A DNA stretch of 10,465 nucleotides from an uncultured Collinsella sp. Its GTDB lineage: Bacteria; Actinomycetota; Coriobacteriia; Coriobacteriales; Coriobacteriaceae. A program made the translations under genes and the position numbers. The notes beneath the pieces are model-generated. The model did no database searches and was not told where the DNA came from. It worked only from the letters and a program-made list of their open reading frames with translations. Location of the stretch: contig CABRHR010000074.1 in NCBI GenBank assembly GCA_902470835.1, positions 1-10,465 of the forward strand, in the 5' to 3' direction. This document shows, one piece after another, positions 1 to 6,684 of the stretch; position 1 is the first letter of the stretch; the number at the start of each line of letters is the position of its first letter.

Positions 1-38
1 CCTCTTCGTCGGCAGCGTCAGATGTGTATAAGAGACAG
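1..38 (+). other. Sequencing adapter (Nextera Read 1 transposase adapter), not genomic
   Basis: Bases 6-38 match the full 33-base Nextera Read 1 adapter, ending in the 19-base Tn5 mosaic end (AGATGTGTATAAGAGACAG) at 20-38. Bases 1-5 precede it and are also unlikely to be native. Genomic sequence resumes at 39, in the middle of a codon of ftsK. This marks a read or contig end left untrimmed, not a Tn5 insertion. Confidence 0.97.
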
Positions 39-664
39 ACCTTATCGTGGCTACGCAGCGCCCCAGCTCCAACGTGGTGACGGGCCTCATCAAGGCCAAC
101 ATCACCAACCGCATCGCCTTTAACGTCGCCACGGGCATCGACTCGCGCGTCATTATCGACCAGATGGGTGCCGAAAAGCTTACCGGTTTGGGCGACATGC
201 TGTTCTCCAAGGTCGACTGGGGCAAGCCTCGCCGTATCCAGGGCTGCTTCGTCTCGGACGACGAAATCAACGAGATTGTCGAGTTCGTCAAGTCGCAGAG
301 CGAGCCCGACTACCACGAGGAGATCCTGTCTGCCGTGGCGCCCGCTTCCATGTCCATGGCGGGTGGCGGCGGCATTGTCCGCACCGGTGTCGCCGAGCCG
401 CAAGACGATGATCCGCTCATTTGGGAAGCCGCCCATATTGTGGTGGAATCGCAGCTTGGCTCCACATCTGGCCTGCAGCGTCGTCTGAAGGTAGGTTATG
501 CGCGTGCCGGGCGTATTATGGACATGCTGGAAGAAAAGGGTGTCGTCGGCCCGCCCGACGGTTCCAAGCCGCGCGAGGTCCTGTTGGACGAGGAGGGGCT
601 TGCCGCGCTGGAATCTGTCGACGCCGAGATGGCACGTGAAGATCGTGAGTTTGGAGGATTCTGA
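39..664 (+). CDS. ftsK: DNA translocase FtsK/SpoIIIE, C-terminal part (5' truncated)
   Basis: This is the C-terminal part of the hexameric ATP-driven pump that moves chromosomal DNA through the division septum. The first genomic codons give (H)LIVATQRPSS, the end of the RecA-like motor, followed by GLIKAN, NRIAFNV, DSR and GAEKLTGLGDMLF, all hallmark FtsK motor segments. A linker follows, then a winged-helix gamma domain (about the last 75 residues, from DPLIWEAA through STSGLQRRLKVGYARAGRIMD), which in this family reads polar guide sequences (KOPS/SRS) on DNA. The GTG at 47 is an internal valine of the motor, not a start: the homology runs upstream to the adapter junction at 38/39, so the membrane domain, linker and Walker motifs are missing only because the contig begins here. 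The stop TGA (662-664) overlaps the rodZ ATG by one base. Confidence 0.97.
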
Positions 665-2175
665 TGGCTGCACGCTTTGGTGACATGCTGCTCGAGCAGC
701 GTCGCCGAATGGGCCTTTCCATTCAGCAGGTCGCCAACACCATCAAAATCAGGCCGCAGATCATCGAGTTTTTCGAGACCGGTAACTTTGCTTCGATGCC
801 GCCGCGTGGCTATGCGCAGGGCATGATTTCGAGCTATGCTCGCTTTTTGGGCCTCAATCCGCGCGAGGTCGTCAATGCCTACTTTGACGACCTGATGGCA
901 TACGAACGCGAGACGTCGCAGCAGGGCGGTCGTTTTCAGGACGCCGCCGGCTACGTCAATTCGCGTTCCTCGGTCGATAACGGGCGCTTCCTGATGGTTC
1001 AGGGCGGTCGTTCGACCCGCTATGGACAGCGTCCTCAGCAGGCCGGTTATATTACCGAGACGGGTTCGGGTGAGGAAATTCGCTCACAGCGTGACCGGTT
1101 CCGCAGTACGCCGATGCCCGAGGACCGTGCACTTCCCGCTGCCCGCGGCGTGGCGCGTGACCCTCGTGCCGGCTACGGCGACGGCGGCTATTCCGATCGC
1201 GGTTACCGTGGTGCCTCTACGGGACGCTCTCGCGGTGGCTATGCGGATGCCGATACCACGCAGGTGACGCCGCGTCTTCGCTCTCAATCACAGGCGTATG
1301 GCCAGCGCTCTTCGGCTCCGCGTTCGGGCCAGCGTGGCTATCAAGGCCGCGGTGAACTTGCGCCCCGCTCGGGTCAGCGCAGCCTTCAGGGCCAGGGTGG
1401 CTATCGCGGCCGTTCCGATAGCAATCGTGGTCGTATGCCTCAGGGAGGCGTCCGCAGCAGTTCCGTTCGTGGACGCGGCGGATCCCGTACTCCTCAAAAC
1501 AACGGGCTCGATCCGCGTATCGTCTACGCCGGCATCGGTGCCGTGGCGTTGCTGTTGATTGTGCTCATCGTGGTGCTTCTGCGCGGCTGCGCATCTTCGG
1601 CGCCCGAGACCACGCCCGAGACGCCCACTGCCACCAAGACGACGACTAAGAAGTCTTCTAAGAAGACCGAAACGGTCGACGAGGACGAAGACGCCGATGA
1701 GTCGACGGATGAGTCGACTGACTCGGACGCTACCAAGACGACGGCCAAGAAGGAAGAGAACGAGGTTACGAAGGTCAAGGTCTCCGTTGCCAAGGGAAAG
1801 ACCGCGTGGATTGAGGTCAAGGTCGACGGCAAGTCGGTCTATGGCGCCCAGGCGACTGGCCCCTTTGAGCAGGAGTACACGCCCGAGTCCTCGATCGAGA
1901 TCACCACGTCCAAGCCTTCCGATGTCACCGTTACCAAGAACGGTGAAAAGGTCCGTTACGATACCAAGACCTCCGGCGTGGCGCGTGTGACGATCACCGT
2001 TCCCAAGAAGGAGACGACTGATTCCGAGAATGGTGAAAGTTCTGATGATACCGACACCACCGATGGTACCGATACCACCGACGGTTCCGATGCCCAGTCC
2101 ACGGATGGCGCCGATACCGCAACTGACGGTCAGACGCCCACCGATTCTACCGACTATTCGTACGATAGCTACTAA
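664..2175 (+). CDS. rodZ: RodZ-like membrane-anchored HTH protein with long disordered linkers
   Basis: RodZ family proteins link the cell-shape machinery to the membrane. Domains of the 503 residues in order: an N-terminal HTH_25 helix-turn-helix (about 1-80, with LLEQRRRMGLSIQQVA and MPPRGYAQGMISSYARFLGL); a long Arg/Gly/Gln/Ser-rich low-complexity linker (about 85-285) with two APRSGQR copies; one transmembrane helix (about 287-307); a Thr/Lys/Asp/Glu-rich linker (310-365); a beta-rich DUF4115-type domain (about 366-447, VTKVKVSVAKGKTAWIEVKV onward); and an acidic Asp/Thr/Ser tail to the end. The inferred topology is N-in, C-out, which puts the basic linker in the cytoplasm and the acidic linker and tail outside. 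The start ATG shares a base with the ftsK stop, implying translational coupling. The ends of the protein match RodZ well; the length comes from the linkers. Whether it acts with MreB in this organism cannot be read from the window. Confidence 0.88.
   Translation: MAARFGDMLLEQRRRMGLSIQQVANTIKIRPQIIEFFETGNFASMPPRGYAQGMISSYARFLGLNPREVVNAYFDDLMAYERETSQQGGRFQDAAGYVNSRSSVDNGRFLMVQGGRSTRYGQRPQQAGYITETGSGEEIRSQRDRFRSTPMPEDRALPAARGVARDPRAGYGDGGYSDRGYRGASTGRSRGGYADADTTQVTPRLRSQSQAYGQRSSAPRSGQRGYQGRGELAPRSGQRSLQGQGGYRGRSDSNRGRMPQGGVRSSSVRGRGGSRTPQNNGLDPRIVYAGIGAVALLLIVLIVVLLRGCASSAPETTPETPTATKTTTKKSSKKTETVDEDEDADESTDESTDSDATKTTAKKEENEVTKVKVSVAKGKTAWIEVKVDGKSVYGAQATGPFEQEYTPESSIEITTSKPSDVTVTKNGEKVRYDTKTSGVARVTITVPKKETTDSENGESSDDTDTTDGTDTTDGSDAQSTDGADTATDGQTPTDSTDYSYDSY
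1315..1380 (+). repeat. Imperfect 21-bp direct repeat coding APRSGQR twice in RodZ
   Basis: The heptapeptide APRSGQR is coded at 1315-1335 and again at 1360-1380, with different synonymous codons (for example CGTTCGGGC versus CGCTCGGGT). Synonymous drift suggests an old duplication or selection on the peptide rather than recent DNA slippage. It lies in the RG-rich linker. Confidence 0.75.
1696..1719 (+). repeat. 12-bp tandem repeat coding DEST x2 in the acidic RodZ linker
   Basis: GATGAGTCGACG (1696-1707) is followed directly by GATGAGTCGACT (1708-1719), coding DEST twice in the extracytoplasmic linker. The near identity of the copies suggests slippage-type expansion. Confidence 0.7.
2050..2085 (+). 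repeat. 18-bp tandem repeat coding TDTTDG x2 in the RodZ tail
   Basis: ACCGACACCACCGATGGT (2050-2067) is followed by ACCGATACCACCGACGGT (2068-2085), two differences in 18 bases, both synonymous. They code TDTTDG twice (residues 463-474); more degenerate DG-containing units follow to about 2130. The tail length may vary between strains. Confidence 0.75.
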
Positions 2176-2201
2176 GCCGCTCGTACGCGAAAGGAAACAT
2201 C

Positions 2202-2699
2202 ATGGCTAAAGATTCCAGCTTCGACGTCGTGTCCGAGGTCAACATGCAAGAGGTCGACAACGCCTTCCAGCAGACCACGCGCGAGATTTCCCAGCGCTAT
2301 GACCTTAAGGATTCCGGCGCTACGATTGAGCTTTCGAAGGGCGACAAGCTCTTTACGATCAACGCCCCGGCCGACTTTGTCTCCAAGCAGATTATCGATG
2401 TGTTGAGCTCCAAGCTCATCAAGCGCGGCATCGACCTCAAGGCTGTCTCGTGGGATGCTCCGCAGGCGGCGTCGGGCGGCACCGTGCGCGTGCTCGGCCA
2501 TATCGTCGAGGGTATCGACCAGGCGACCGCCAAGAAGATCAACAAGGACATCAAGGACCAAAAGCTCAAGGTTAAGGTGACCATCGAGGCCGACAAGCTG
2601 CGTGTTTCCTCTGCTTCGAAGGACGCGTTGCAGACCGTGATCCAGTTCCTGCGCGACCAGGACTACGGCCAGCCGCTGCAGTTCATCAACTACCGCTAA
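2202..2699 (+). CDS. yajQ: YajQ family (UPF0234/DUF520) nucleotide-binding protein
   Basis: This cytoplasmic protein of 165 residues is close to the usual family length (about 163). Family hallmarks are visible: the N-terminal SSFDVVSEVNMQEVDNA, REISQRYDLKDSGA, a central SKLIKRGIDLKAV, and the conserved ending DYGQPLQFINYR. The fold is two RNP-like ferredoxin domains (roughly 1-90 and 91-165). Family members bind nucleotides; a Xanthomonas homologue is reported as a cyclic-di-GMP effector, but that role cannot be assumed here. The start ATG has a good AAAGGA ribosome site 6-7 bases upstream. It sits 26 bases after rodZ and 27 before rimO with no visible terminator or promoter, so it belongs to the same transcription unit. 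Confidence 0.95.
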   Translation: MAKDSSFDVVSEVNMQEVDNAFQQTTREISQRYDLKDSGATIELSKGDKLFTINAPADFVSKQIIDVLSSKLIKRGIDLKAVSWDAPQAASGGTVRVLGHIVEGIDQATAKKINKDIKDQKLKVKVTIEADKLRVSSASKDALQTVIQFLRDQDYGQPLQFINYR

Positions 2700-2726
2700 T
2701 ATCATTCGAAAGGACCGCTCTCCAAC

Positions 2727-4076
2727 ATGGATACACCGTTGGGCTCTGTGCTCTACATCACCCTCGGGTGCGCTAAGAACGAGGTTGACACCGACCGCAT
2801 GCGTTCTCTTTTGACCGCCGCAGGCTACGAGGAAGCATTCGACCCGCAGGATGCCGATATCGCCATCGTCAATACATGCTCGTTCCTCGCCTCCGCAACG
2901 TCCGAGAGCATCGAGACCACGCTCGAGCTCGCCAACGAGGTTCAGGACGGCGTTCGTTCTTGCCCCATCGTCATGTGCGGCTGTGTGCCGTCGCGCTATG
3001 GCGACGACCTGCCTGATGAGCTGCCCGAGGTCGCTGCCTTTGTGAAGGCCGACGAGGAGGACGGCATCGTGGCGGTCATCGATGGCGTGCTGGGTGTCGA
3101 GCATGAAATCGCTGCCTATATTCCGCAAGTCAAGCGCACTGTCGAGGGCGCCGTTGCTTACGTCAAGATTTCCGATGGCTGCAACCGCTTCTGCAGCTTC
3201 TGCATGATTCCCTACATCCGCGGCCGCTATCACTCGCGTAATGCCGAGAGCATTATCTCCGAGGTGCGCGACCTGGTTGCCGGCGGTGTGCGCGAGATCG
3301 TGCTGATCGGCCAGGACACGGGTATTTGGGGCACCGACTTTGCTGACGAGGATGTCTCCGAGGGCTCGCCGCGCAATCTGGCGCAGCTGCTGCGTGCCGT
3401 CGCCGAGGCCGTGCGCCCGCACAACGTCTGGGTCCGCGTGCTCTATCTGCAGCCCGAGGGCATGACCGATGAGCTTATCGATACGATTCGCGATACGCCC
3501 GAGGTTCTGCCCTATATCGATATCCCCGTGCAGCACTGCGACGCGCGCATCCTCAAGGCTATGCGCCGTTCCGGTTCGCGCCAGGAGCTCGAGGACCTGT
3601 TCCGCGATCTGCGTGAGCGTATCCCCGGCATCGTGATCCGTTCCACGGCTATGGTCGGCTTCCCGACCGAGACCGACGACGAGTTCCGCGACCTTATCGA
3701 CTTTATGGACACCGTCGGCTTTGACTACACGAGCGTCTTTGCCTACTCGCAGGAGGAGGGCAGCCTGGCCGCTAAGATGGAGGGTCAGGTCGACGAAGAG
3801 GTCAAGCTCGAGCGCGCCCAGGAGGCCATGGACCTGGCCGAGTCGCTCGGTTTTGCTGCAACTGCCGCGCATGTGGGAGAGCGCGCCCAGGTAATCGTCG
3901 ACGGTATCGAAGAGACCGAGGACGGCGCCGAGCTGATCGGCCATGCCTGGTTCCAGGCGCCCGATTCCGATGGCGCGGTCCACTTGGACGCCAGCGAGGC
4001 GTCCGTGGGCGATATTCTGACTGTCGAGTTTACCGATAGCTTCTGCTATGAGCTTATCGGCCATGTTGTGGAGTAG
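2727..4076 (+). CDS. rimO: Ribosomal protein S12 methylthiotransferase RimO
   Basis: This radical-SAM enzyme attaches a methylthio group to an aspartate of ribosomal protein S12. Of 449 residues, the N-terminal MTTase domain (about 7-125) has three cluster-binding cysteines, C15 (TLGCAKNEVD), C51 (NTCSF) and C86 (GCVPSRY). The radical-SAM core carries the CX3CX2C motif at C152, C156 and C159 (GCNRFCSFC), followed by IPYIRGRYHSR. YIDIPVQH (about 263-270) and STAMVGFPTE (306-315) are typical of RimO. A C-terminal TRAM domain occupies about 385-449. The TLGCAKN and YLQPEG segments favour RimO over its tRNA-modifying relative MiaB. The ribosome site AAAGGA (2709-2714) is 12 bases from the ATG, unusually far, but no better in-frame start precedes the conserved LYITLGC. 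Confidence 0.96.
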   Translation: MDTPLGSVLYITLGCAKNEVDTDRMRSLLTAAGYEEAFDPQDADIAIVNTCSFLASATSESIETTLELANEVQDGVRSCPIVMCGCVPSRYGDDLPDELPEVAAFVKADEEDGIVAVIDGVLGVEHEIAAYIPQVKRTVEGAVAYVKISDGCNRFCSFCMIPYIRGRYHSRNAESIISEVRDLVAGGVREIVLIGQDTGIWGTDFADEDVSEGSPRNLAQLLRAVAEAVRPHNVWVRVLYLQPEGMTDELIDTIRDTPEVLPYIDIPVQHCDARILKAMRRSGSRQELEDLFRDLRERIPGIVIRSTAMVGFPTETDDEFRDLIDFMDTVGFDYTSVFAYSQEEGSLAAKMEGQVDEEVKLERAQEAMDLAESLGFAATAAHVGERAQVIVDGIEETEDGAELIGHAWFQAPDSDGAVHLDASEASVGDILTVEFTDSFCYELIGHVVE

Positions 4077-4085
4077 GAGAGCATC

Positions 4086-4724
4086 GTGGCAAACGAGAGC
4101 AATAAGGAACTGACGAGTGTTTGGACGCCCGCCAACATCGTGACGTGCGTTCGCATCGTCTTTATCCCGGTGTTCATGATCGTGTCGGCCCTGTCTCACA
4201 CGAGTGTTGCCGGTACGGATTGGAGTACCTTCGACGGCCCGCTCGCCGCCGCTGCCTTCATTCTGTATGTGATCCTGTCGTGCACCGATAAGGTCGACGG
4301 TTATCTGGCGCGCTCGCGCAACGAGATCACCGACTTCGGTAAATTCTTGGACCCCATCGCCGATAAGCTGCTCGTGTTCTCGGCCCTGCTGCTGTTCTTG
4401 GACTTTGGCGCGGTGACCGTGTGGTCCGTGTTCATCATCCTTTTCCGTGAGCTGCTGGTGAGCGCCCTACGCATGGTCGCGAGTGCGGCCGGTGTGGTCG
4501 TTGCGGCCGATAAGCTCGGCAAGTACAAGACGGCAACCACGATGGTCTCCATCTGCGGTTACCTGTGCGTTTTTGCTATGGCCGGCTTGCACCTTGGCCC
4601 GGTGGCGCTGACGCTCGGCATCTACTCGGTGTCGCGCTTCCTGTATGCCGTTGCCGTTGTCTTGACCGTTATCTCGGGCGCCCAGTACTTCTGGAACTGC
4701 CGCAAGATCGTCTTTTCGGTCTAG
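4086..4724 (+). CDS. pgsA: CDP-diacylglycerol--glycerol-3-phosphate 3-phosphatidyltransferase
   Basis: An integral membrane enzyme that makes phosphatidylglycerophosphate from CDP-diacylglycerol and glycerol-3-phosphate, the committed step to phosphatidylglycerol and cardiolipin. The CDP-alcohol phosphotransferase signature is complete: D68-x2-D71-G72-x2-A75-R76, then G85-x3-D89-x3-D93. Several hydrophobic segments surround it (about 18-37, 52-66, 94-121, 128-141, 150-200). WTPANIVTCVRI near the N-terminus is typical of PgsA (PNxLTxxRI). The start is a GTG at 4086, with AGGAGA directly over the end of rimO (4076-4081). Length 212 is a little above the usual 180-200 because of a short N-terminal extension and the loop at 38-50. 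A related synthase such as PssA is less likely given the position next to cinA and recA. Confidence 0.94.
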   Translation: MANESNKELTSVWTPANIVTCVRIVFIPVFMIVSALSHTSVAGTDWSTFDGPLAAAAFILYVILSCTDKVDGYLARSRNEITDFGKFLDPIADKLLVFSALLLFLDFGAVTVWSVFIILFRELLVSALRMVASAAGVVVAADKLGKYKTATTMVSICGYLCVFAMAGLHLGPVALTLGIYSVSRFLYAVAVVLTVISGAQYFWNCRKIVFSV

Positions 4725-4736
4725 GTCCTGGTGGGT

Positions 4737-5267
4737 ATGACGGACTCTTTTGAGCAGATTTCCGCACATAACGAGGAGCTGGCGCGCGATATCGTCGAGC
4801 GCGCGAGCGCTCGGGGCGTGACGGTTTCGACGGCTGAGTCGCTGACGGCGGGTATGATCGCCTCGACGATTGCGGATATCCCGGGCGCCTCGGCGGTGCT
4901 GCGTGGCGGTGCGGTGACCTACTGCGATGAGATTAAGCATCGCGTGCTGGGTGTTGAGCAGGAGACGCTCGACCGCTACACCGCGGTGTCGCATCAAACT
5001 GCGCGCGAGATGGCGTCGGGTTCGCTGGAGCTGTACCAGAGCGATATTGCAGTGAGCGCAACGGGTTATGCCGGCCCCGGCGGTGGTACTGAGGACGATC
5101 CTGTTGGCACTTTCTATATTGGCTGGGCACATCGTTCCGCCGATGGGGGAGTGCCGGTCGTGGACTCTGTGCGCTGCCACTATGAGGGCGACCGTTCGTG
5201 TGTTCGTGCCCATGCGGTCACGGAGGCATTGGGTCGCATTGTCTGCGTGCTCGATTCTATGGAATAG
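4737..5267 (+). CDS. cinA: CinA C-terminal domain protein (nicotinamide-nucleotide amidase, PncC type)
   Basis: A stand-alone amidohydrolase domain of 176 residues. The family deamidates nicotinamide mononucleotide to nicotinic acid mononucleotide in NAD salvage. Conserved blocks: STAESLTAGMIAS (31-43, with the presumed catalytic serine), GGAVTYCDEIKHRVLGV (57-73), AVSHQTAREMASG (83-95) and SATGYAGPGGG (107-117). The N-terminal MoCF/COG1058 domain of full-length CinA (about 400 residues) is absent, so this is the short PncC-like form even though it lies in the usual cinA place between pgsA and recA. I prefer the ATG at 4737; a GTG at 4731 would add two residues. The Shine-Dalgarno is weak (GGTGGG), consistent with coupling to pgsA 12 bases upstream. 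The gene ends the first transcription unit. Confidence 0.92.
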   Translation: MTDSFEQISAHNEELARDIVERASARGVTVSTAESLTAGMIASTIADIPGASAVLRGGAVTYCDEIKHRVLGVEQETLDRYTAVSHQTAREMASGSLELYQSDIAVSATGYAGPGGGTEDDPVGTFYIGWAHRSADGGVPVVDSVRCHYEGDRSCVRAHAVTEALGRIVCVLDSME

Positions 5268-5274
5268 ACGTGTT

Positions 5275-5300
5275 TTAAGGGGCCTCCGGGCCCCTTAATT
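5275..5300 (+). terminator. Intrinsic terminator after cinA
   Basis: A perfect 10-bp stem, TTAAGGGGCC (5275-5284) with GGCCCCTTAA (5289-5298), closes a TCCG tetraloop, 7 bases after the cinA stop. Because the stem ends in A/T pairs, Ts flank both sides (TTTT before, TTAATT after), so it could stop transcription from either direction. The T tract is short, but the stem is very stable. Confidence 0.88.
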
Positions 5301-5395
5301 GTGGAGATGGGGACCTCAGAAGAATTTAGCGTTTGTGCTGTTCATAGGTGTATTTTTGCCTGCCTTGTTCTTATTTGGCCCTTTATGGTCAAGCA

Positions 5396-5439
5396 TTTGG
5401 TCAGTGTTTGGTCGGCTTTTGGTTGGGTTTTGGAAAGGT
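5396..5439 (+). repeat. Four 11-bp phased TTTGG repeats upstream of the recA promoter
   Basis: Four consecutive degenerate 11-mers all begin with TTTGG, at 5396, 5407, 5418 and 5429: TTTGGTCAGTG, TTTGGTCGGCT, TTTGGTTGGGT, TTTGGAAAGGT. One more TTTGG lies at 5374, exactly two periods earlier. The array ends 26 bases before the -35 box. The rest of 5301-5465 holds no convincing gene. Function is unknown. Confidence 0.7.
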
Positions 5440-5465
5440 CGGCTGCATATGATTTATCTGAACGG

Positions 5466-5494
5466 TTGACCACGAACAGCCGTTCGTTTATTAT
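5466..5494 (+). promoter_or_regulatory. recA promoter (sigma70 type)
   Basis: A -35 box TTGACC (5466-5471), a 17-base spacer and a -10 box TATTAT (5489-5494) form a near-consensus promoter, predicting a transcript start near 5501 and a leader of about 24 bases to the recA ATG. It follows the cinA terminator, so recA-recX is a separate unit. Confidence 0.82.
5473..5486. promoter_or_regulatory. SOS (LexA) box in the recA promoter
   Basis: CGAAC-AGCC-GTTCG is a perfect palindrome in its 5-base arms. It matches the Gram-positive/actinobacterial LexA consensus (CGAAC-N4-GTTCG type) rather than the Escherichia coli CTG-N10-CAG type. It lies wholly within the 17-base spacer between -35 and -10, where bound repressor would block RNA polymerase. 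It implies that recA, and probably recX, is induced by DNA damage. Confidence 0.88.
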
Positions 5495-5524
5495 CGATGC
5501 AGGTTGTTAAGAGGAGGGCTATTC

Positions 5525-6673
5525 ATGGCCAAGAATTCAGGTCCCGTACGTACCGTTCATGCTCGCACGACGGGTAAAGAGCGCGATGAGATGATCGCCA
5601 CCACCAAGGCTGAGATCGAGAAGAAATTCGGCCAGGGTTCCATCATGAGGTACGGCGACGGTGGCCCCGAGCTCGAGGTCGAGGCCATCCCTACGGGCGC
5701 TCTGGCACTCGATGCCGCGCTGGGTATCGGCGGCGTGCCGCGTGGCCGTATCGTCGAGATTTACGGTCCTGAGTCCTCCGGTAAGACGACGCTTTCGCTC
5801 GAGATCCTGGCCGAGGCCCAGGCAATGGGTGGCGTTGTGGCATTTATCGATGCCGAGCATGCGCTCGATCCCACGTATGCCGCGCGTATCGGCGTGGATA
5901 TCGACGAGGTGCTCATTTCTCAGCCCGATACGGGCGAGCAGGCGCTCGAGATTGTTGACATGCTCGTGCGTTCCGGCGCCATCGATGCCATCGTTGTTGA
6001 CTCCGTCGCCGCGCTGACCCCGCGTGCCGAGATCGAGGGAGAAATCGGCGACACTACGGTCGGTCTTCAGGCTCGCCTGATGAGCCAAGCGCTCCGCAAG
6101 CTCGCCGGCTCGCTGTCTAAGTCCAACACGACGTGCATCTTCATTAACCAGCTGCGTGAGAAGATCGGCGTCATGTTCGGCAACCCCGAGACCACGACGG
6201 GCGGCCGCGCCCTTAAATTCTTCTCTTCGGTGCGTATCGACATTCGCCGTATCGATAGCATTAAGCTTAAGGACGAGGTTATCGGTAACCGCGTGCGCGC
6301 TAAGGTCGTTAAGAACAAGGTGGCAGCTCCGTTCCGTTCTGCTGAGTTCGACATTATGTACGGTACGGGCATCTCTAAGGAGGGCTCGATTCTGGACATG
6401 GCTGTCGAGTGCGGCATCTGCAAGAAGATGGGCTCCTGGTTTGCCTATGGCGAGGACAAGCTCGGCAACGGTCGCGAGGCTGCCAAGGCGTTCCTGCGCG
6501 AACACCCCGATTGCGCCGACGAGATTGAGCATAAGGTCCGTCTTGCCTGCGGGCTTGAGTTTGATGACGATGCTCCGTCCGAGGTAGAGCTGACCGATCA
6601 GCCTGCGCCTGAGGAGTTTGACGAGCTTTACGCCATCGATGGTTCCGCCATGCTCGATGATGACGACGAGTAG
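5525..6673 (+). CDS. recA: Recombinase RecA
   Basis: The ATP-dependent strand-exchange protein that forms filaments on single-stranded DNA and stimulates LexA self-cleavage. Of 382 residues: IEKKFGQGSIMRYG at 31-44, Walker A GPESSGKTT at 81-89, FIDAEHALDP at about 107-116, Walker B AIVVDS with D159, and the L1 and L2 DNA-binding loop regions, the latter with INQLREKIGVMFGNPETTTGG. An acidic C-terminal tail (ending MLDDDDE) is typical and tunes DNA binding. The N-terminus is about a dozen residues longer than in Escherichia coli. The start is ATG 5525 because GAGGAGG (5511-5517) lies 7 bases before it; a TTG at 5504 would lie upstream of that ribosome site. Expression is probably under the LexA box within its promoter, and recX follows after 11 bases. 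Confidence 0.98.
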   Translation: MAKNSGPVRTVHARTTGKERDEMIATTKAEIEKKFGQGSIMRYGDGGPELEVEAIPTGALALDAALGIGGVPRGRIVEIYGPESSGKTTLSLEILAEAQAMGGVVAFIDAEHALDPTYAARIGVDIDEVLISQPDTGEQALEIVDMLVRSGAIDAIVVDSVAALTPRAEIEGEIGDTTVGLQARLMSQALRKLAGSLSKSNTTCIFINQLREKIGVMFGNPETTTGGRALKFFSSVRIDIRRIDSIKLKDEVIGNRVRAKVVKNKVAAPFRSAEFDIMYGTGISKEGSILDMAVECGICKKMGSWFAYGEDKLGNGREAAKAFLREHPDCADEIEHKVRLACGLEFDDDAPSEVELTDQPAPEEFDELYAIDGSAMLDDDDE

Positions 6674-6684
6674 CGGTTACGCTC

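Noticed and set aside
1..38. Tn5-like mobile element end
   Set aside because: The mosaic end is part of the complete Nextera adapter; there is no transposase or second end.
47..49. GTG as the start of the first gene
   Set aside because: FtsK motor homology continues upstream (LIV before ATQRPS) up to the adapter junction; this is an internal valine codon.
2050..2085. CRISPR-like or regulatory repeat
   Set aside because: The repeats are in frame, coding and directly tandem without spacers; they are explained by the low-complexity RodZ tail.
2172..4199. A 675-codon open frame on the minus strand
   Set aside because: It lies entirely opposite yajQ, rimO and the start of pgsA, all recognised by conserved motifs. 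Its translation is low-complexity (Leu/Asp/Gly/His/Val-rich), as expected from the reverse complement of GC-rich coding DNA.
5301..5510. A 69-codon + strand frame between cinA and recA
   Set aside because: It runs through the phased repeats, the recA promoter and the LexA box, starts directly after the cinA terminator without its own promoter or ribosome site, and its product resembles no family.
5504..5524. TTG at 5504 as the recA start
   Set aside because: It lies upstream of the GAGGAGG ribosome site that fits the ATG at 5525, and would add seven residues foreign to RecA.
5537..6532. A 331-codon minus-strand frame opposite recA
   Set aside because: It has the same antisense artefact pattern and no family features; RecA on the + strand is certain.
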